A DNA stretch of 64,000 nucleotides from Nesterenkonia halophila (lineage in GTDB: Bacteria; Actinomycetota; Actinomycetes; Actinomycetales; Micrococcaceae): assembly GCF_009467795.1 (NCBI RefSeq), contig NZ_WIAX01000001.1:124001-188000 (forward strand). The letters are read 5' to 3'. Numbering within the stretch: position 1 is the stretch's first letter; every line of letters begins with the position of its first letter. Both the position numbers and the translations under genes were made by a program. Of this stretch, positions 62,525 to 64,000 are shown in pieces. The notes under the pieces were generated by a model that was not told where the DNA came from, searched no databases, and saw only the letters and a list, made by a program, of their open reading frames with translations.

Positions 62525-63556
62525 TCAGCGGCCGAAGAGGATCTGAGCCTCCTCGTAGCGCTCGGCCGGGACCTCCTTGAGCCCGTCCAGGGCCTCGGCG
62601 AGGTCGACCTTGACGATCTCGGTGCCGCGCAGCGATGCCATGTGACCCCAGGCCTCCTCGTGCACCAGATCCAGCGCGCGCATGCCGAAGCGCGTCGCCA
62701 GCACCCGGTCGTAGCCGGTGGGGTTGCCGCCGCGCTGGATGTGGCCCAGCGTCGTGCTGCGGGTCTCGATGCCGGTGCGCTCCTCGATGCCTCCGGCCAG
62801 CCACTGGCCGATGCCGCCCAGCCGGGGCCGGCCGTCGGCCTCGCGGCCCTTGTCGGCGACCGCCTCCTCGGTGCCCTCCGGGATGAAGCCCTCGGCCACG
62901 ACGACGAGCGGCGAGCGGCCGCGGGAGTGGACCTGCTCGACCCACTCGGTGACCTGCTCCATGCCGACGCTCTGCTCCGGGATGAGGATGGCGTGGGCGC
63001 CGGCGGCCATCCCCGAGTGCAGGGCGATCCAGCCGACGTGGCGGCCCATGACCTCGGCGACCATGCAGCGGTGGTGGGACTCGCCGGTGGTGCGCAGCCG
63101 GTCCATCGCATCGGTGGCGATGGAGATCGCGGTGTCGAAGCCGAAGGTGTAGTCGGTGGCCTTGAGATCGTTGTCGATGGTCTTCGGCACCCCGACCACC
63201 GGCAGGCCGTCGGCGGCGAGCCGGCGGGCCCCGGCGAGCGTGCCCTCGCCGCCGATGGCGATGACCGCGTCGATGGCGTGCTCGCGCATGGTCGCGGCGA
63301 TGTTCTCCGCGCCGCCCTGCGGGTGCCTGTACGGGTGCGTGCGCGAGGTGCCGAGGATCGTGCCGCCGTCGCGGGAGAGGCCGCGGACGTCCTGGCGCTC
63401 CAGCGCCATGTAGTCGCCCTCGATGAGTCCGCGCCAGCCGCCGCGGAACCCGACGAACTCGTCGCCGAAGCTCTTGATGCCGTGCAGCACGGCGGACCGG
63501 ATGACGGCATTGAGTCCGGGGCAGTCGCCCCCGGAGGTGAGCAGGCCGATGCGCAT
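62525..63556 (-). CDS. pfkA: 6-phosphofructokinase
   Basis: Phosphorylates fructose 6-phosphate in glycolysis. The 343-residue protein has LLTSGGDCPGLNA at the start, the phosphodonor region GGEGTLAGA and the catalytic segment PKTIDNDLKATD. A Gly after GGE together with Lys in PKTIDND matches the actinobacterial ATP-dependent group. The second ATG is chosen: it gives the family N-terminus MRIGLL and correct spacing to GGAAGGA, which directly abuts the first ATG. Confidence 0.93.
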   Translation of the reverse strand: MRIGLLTSGGDCPGLNAVIRSAVLHGIKSFGDEFVGFRGGWRGLIEGDYMALERQDVRGLSRDGGTILGTSRTHPYRHPQGGAENIAATMREHAIDAVIAIGGEGTLAGARRLAADGLPVVGVPKTIDNDLKATDYTFGFDTAISIATDAMDRLRTTGESHHRCMVAEVMGRHVGWIALHSGMAAGAHAILIPEQSVGMEQVTEWVEQVHSRGRSPLVVVAEGFIPEGTEEAVADKGREADGRPRLGGIGQWLAGGIEERTGIETRSTTLGHIQRGGNPTGYDRVLATRFGMRALDLVHEEAWGHMASLRGTEIVKVDLAEALDGLKEVPAERYEEAQILFGR

Positions 63557-63714
63557 GATGCAGCTCATCCTTCCTGTGTGTCGCGGGATGGGGAGCCTGA
63601 CGCCGTCGGCAGGTGCGGATCCAGTCTAGGCGGTGCTGCTCACAGTTCTCACCGTTCTCGCCGTCGGACGCGCATCCGGCGAGGTCTCCGGGCGCCCGGC
63701 GGGCCGACGGCGGC

Positions 63715-64000
63715 TCAGGCCGCGCCGAGCAGCTCGCGGATGCGCTCCAGCCCGCGGGCGAGGTCCTCGTCGCCGAGCGCGTAGGACAGTCGCAGGAAGC
63801 CTCCGGGCCCGAAGGCCTCGCCCGGGACGACGGCGACCTTGGCCTGCTCGAGGATGACCTCGGCCAGCTCCGCGGAGGTCTGCGGCGTGCTGCCGCCGAT
63901 CTCGCGGCCCAGCGCCCCGCGGACGTCCACGTAGGCGTAGAAGGCGCCCTGCGGAGTGGGACAGGAGAATCCGGCGATCGCGTTCAGCCCGTCGACCATC
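63715..64000 (-). CDS. class I/II aminotransferase, C-terminal part (runs off the window)
   Basis: The last 95 or so residues of a PLP-dependent aminotransferase: [33 protein letters not shown] and the substrate-carboxylate Arg in FLRLSYAL. This resembles aspartate aminotransferases of the AspC type. The PLP lysine and start lie beyond the window. Confidence 0.88.
   Translation of the reverse strand, partial: MVDGLNAIAGFSCPTPQGAFYAYVDVRGALGREIGGSTPQTSAELAEVILEQAKVAVVPGEAFGPGGFLRLSYALGDEDLARGLERIRELLGAA

Overview
The window is very GC-rich, gene-dense DNA from an actinobacterium. The best fit is a Micrococcales organism such as a Nesterenkonia-like, moderately halophilic member of the Micrococcaceae; this is inferred from gene content and composition, not from a database search. 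Pointers are a mycothiol synthase (mshD), a GlnR-type nitrogen regulator, a menaquinone pathway, MaoC-type dehydratases next to cell-wall genes, strong D/E enrichment of many proteins, and many genes whose start codon lies only 6-8 nt after a TANNNT -10 box (leaderless promoters). No phage, insertion sequence, rRNA or CRISPR array is visible.

Layout. 0-4.3 kb: secreted rhamnogalacturonan lyase, metallo-beta-lactamase-fold hydrolase, PAP2 phosphatase. 4.5-15.5 kb: menaquinone block (menC, menD, menF, menG, polyprenyl diphosphate synthase) with an aconitase, a secreted Ala/Glu-rich protein of unknown function and peptide release factor 3 lying among them. 15.5-25 kb: a nest of inverted repeats, HIT and SUKH-like proteins, ferredoxin reductase, HtpX, a Na/Pi cotransporter behind a PHO-box-like direct repeat, YajQ, a MetE-like protein and a MocR-type regulator. 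25-30.6 kb: tRNA-Tyr, thioredoxin, DNA glycosylase, cystathionine beta-synthase and gamma-synthase, MOSC protein. 30.6-43.3 kb: accessory zone with three broken genes (histidine kinase, CPBP membrane protease, SDR-cupin chimera), a DEAD-box helicase with a long leader, tRNA-Thr, tRNA-Met, and a small putative regulon (MmyB-like regulator, MFS exporter, SDR). 43.4-49.5 kb: sirohydrochlorin chelatase, hadA/hadB-like dehydratases, a polar amino-acid ABC transporter, murB. 49.5-64 kb: sodium/solute symporter with a 42-residue partner, asd, thyA-folA, GNAT, MutT1-like, mshD, glnR, a membrane protein, a 44-residue membrane peptide, nitrobindin-like FABP, YgfZ, GNAT, pfkA and the end of an aminotransferase gene.

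How the genes fit together. MenF, MenC, MenD, MenG and the prenyl synthase act in one respiratory quinone pathway. CBS and CGS form a transsulfuration pair. ThyA and FolA overlap by 4 bp and recycle folate. The MmyB-like regulator and the MFS/SDR intergenic region share an exact 13-bp sequence placed 28-29 bp upstream of the -10 boxes of the regulator and the SDR, which suggests a common control circuit. Convergent gene pairs are mostly separated by long near-perfect hairpins that can terminate in both directions.

The most unusual DNA is non-coding. A 60-bp palindromic repeat family occurs at three places, one copy being a perfect 60-bp palindrome. There are also unrelated palindromes at 4.4 kb and 15.7 kb, and a two-copy nested inverted repeat at 15.5-15.9 kb.
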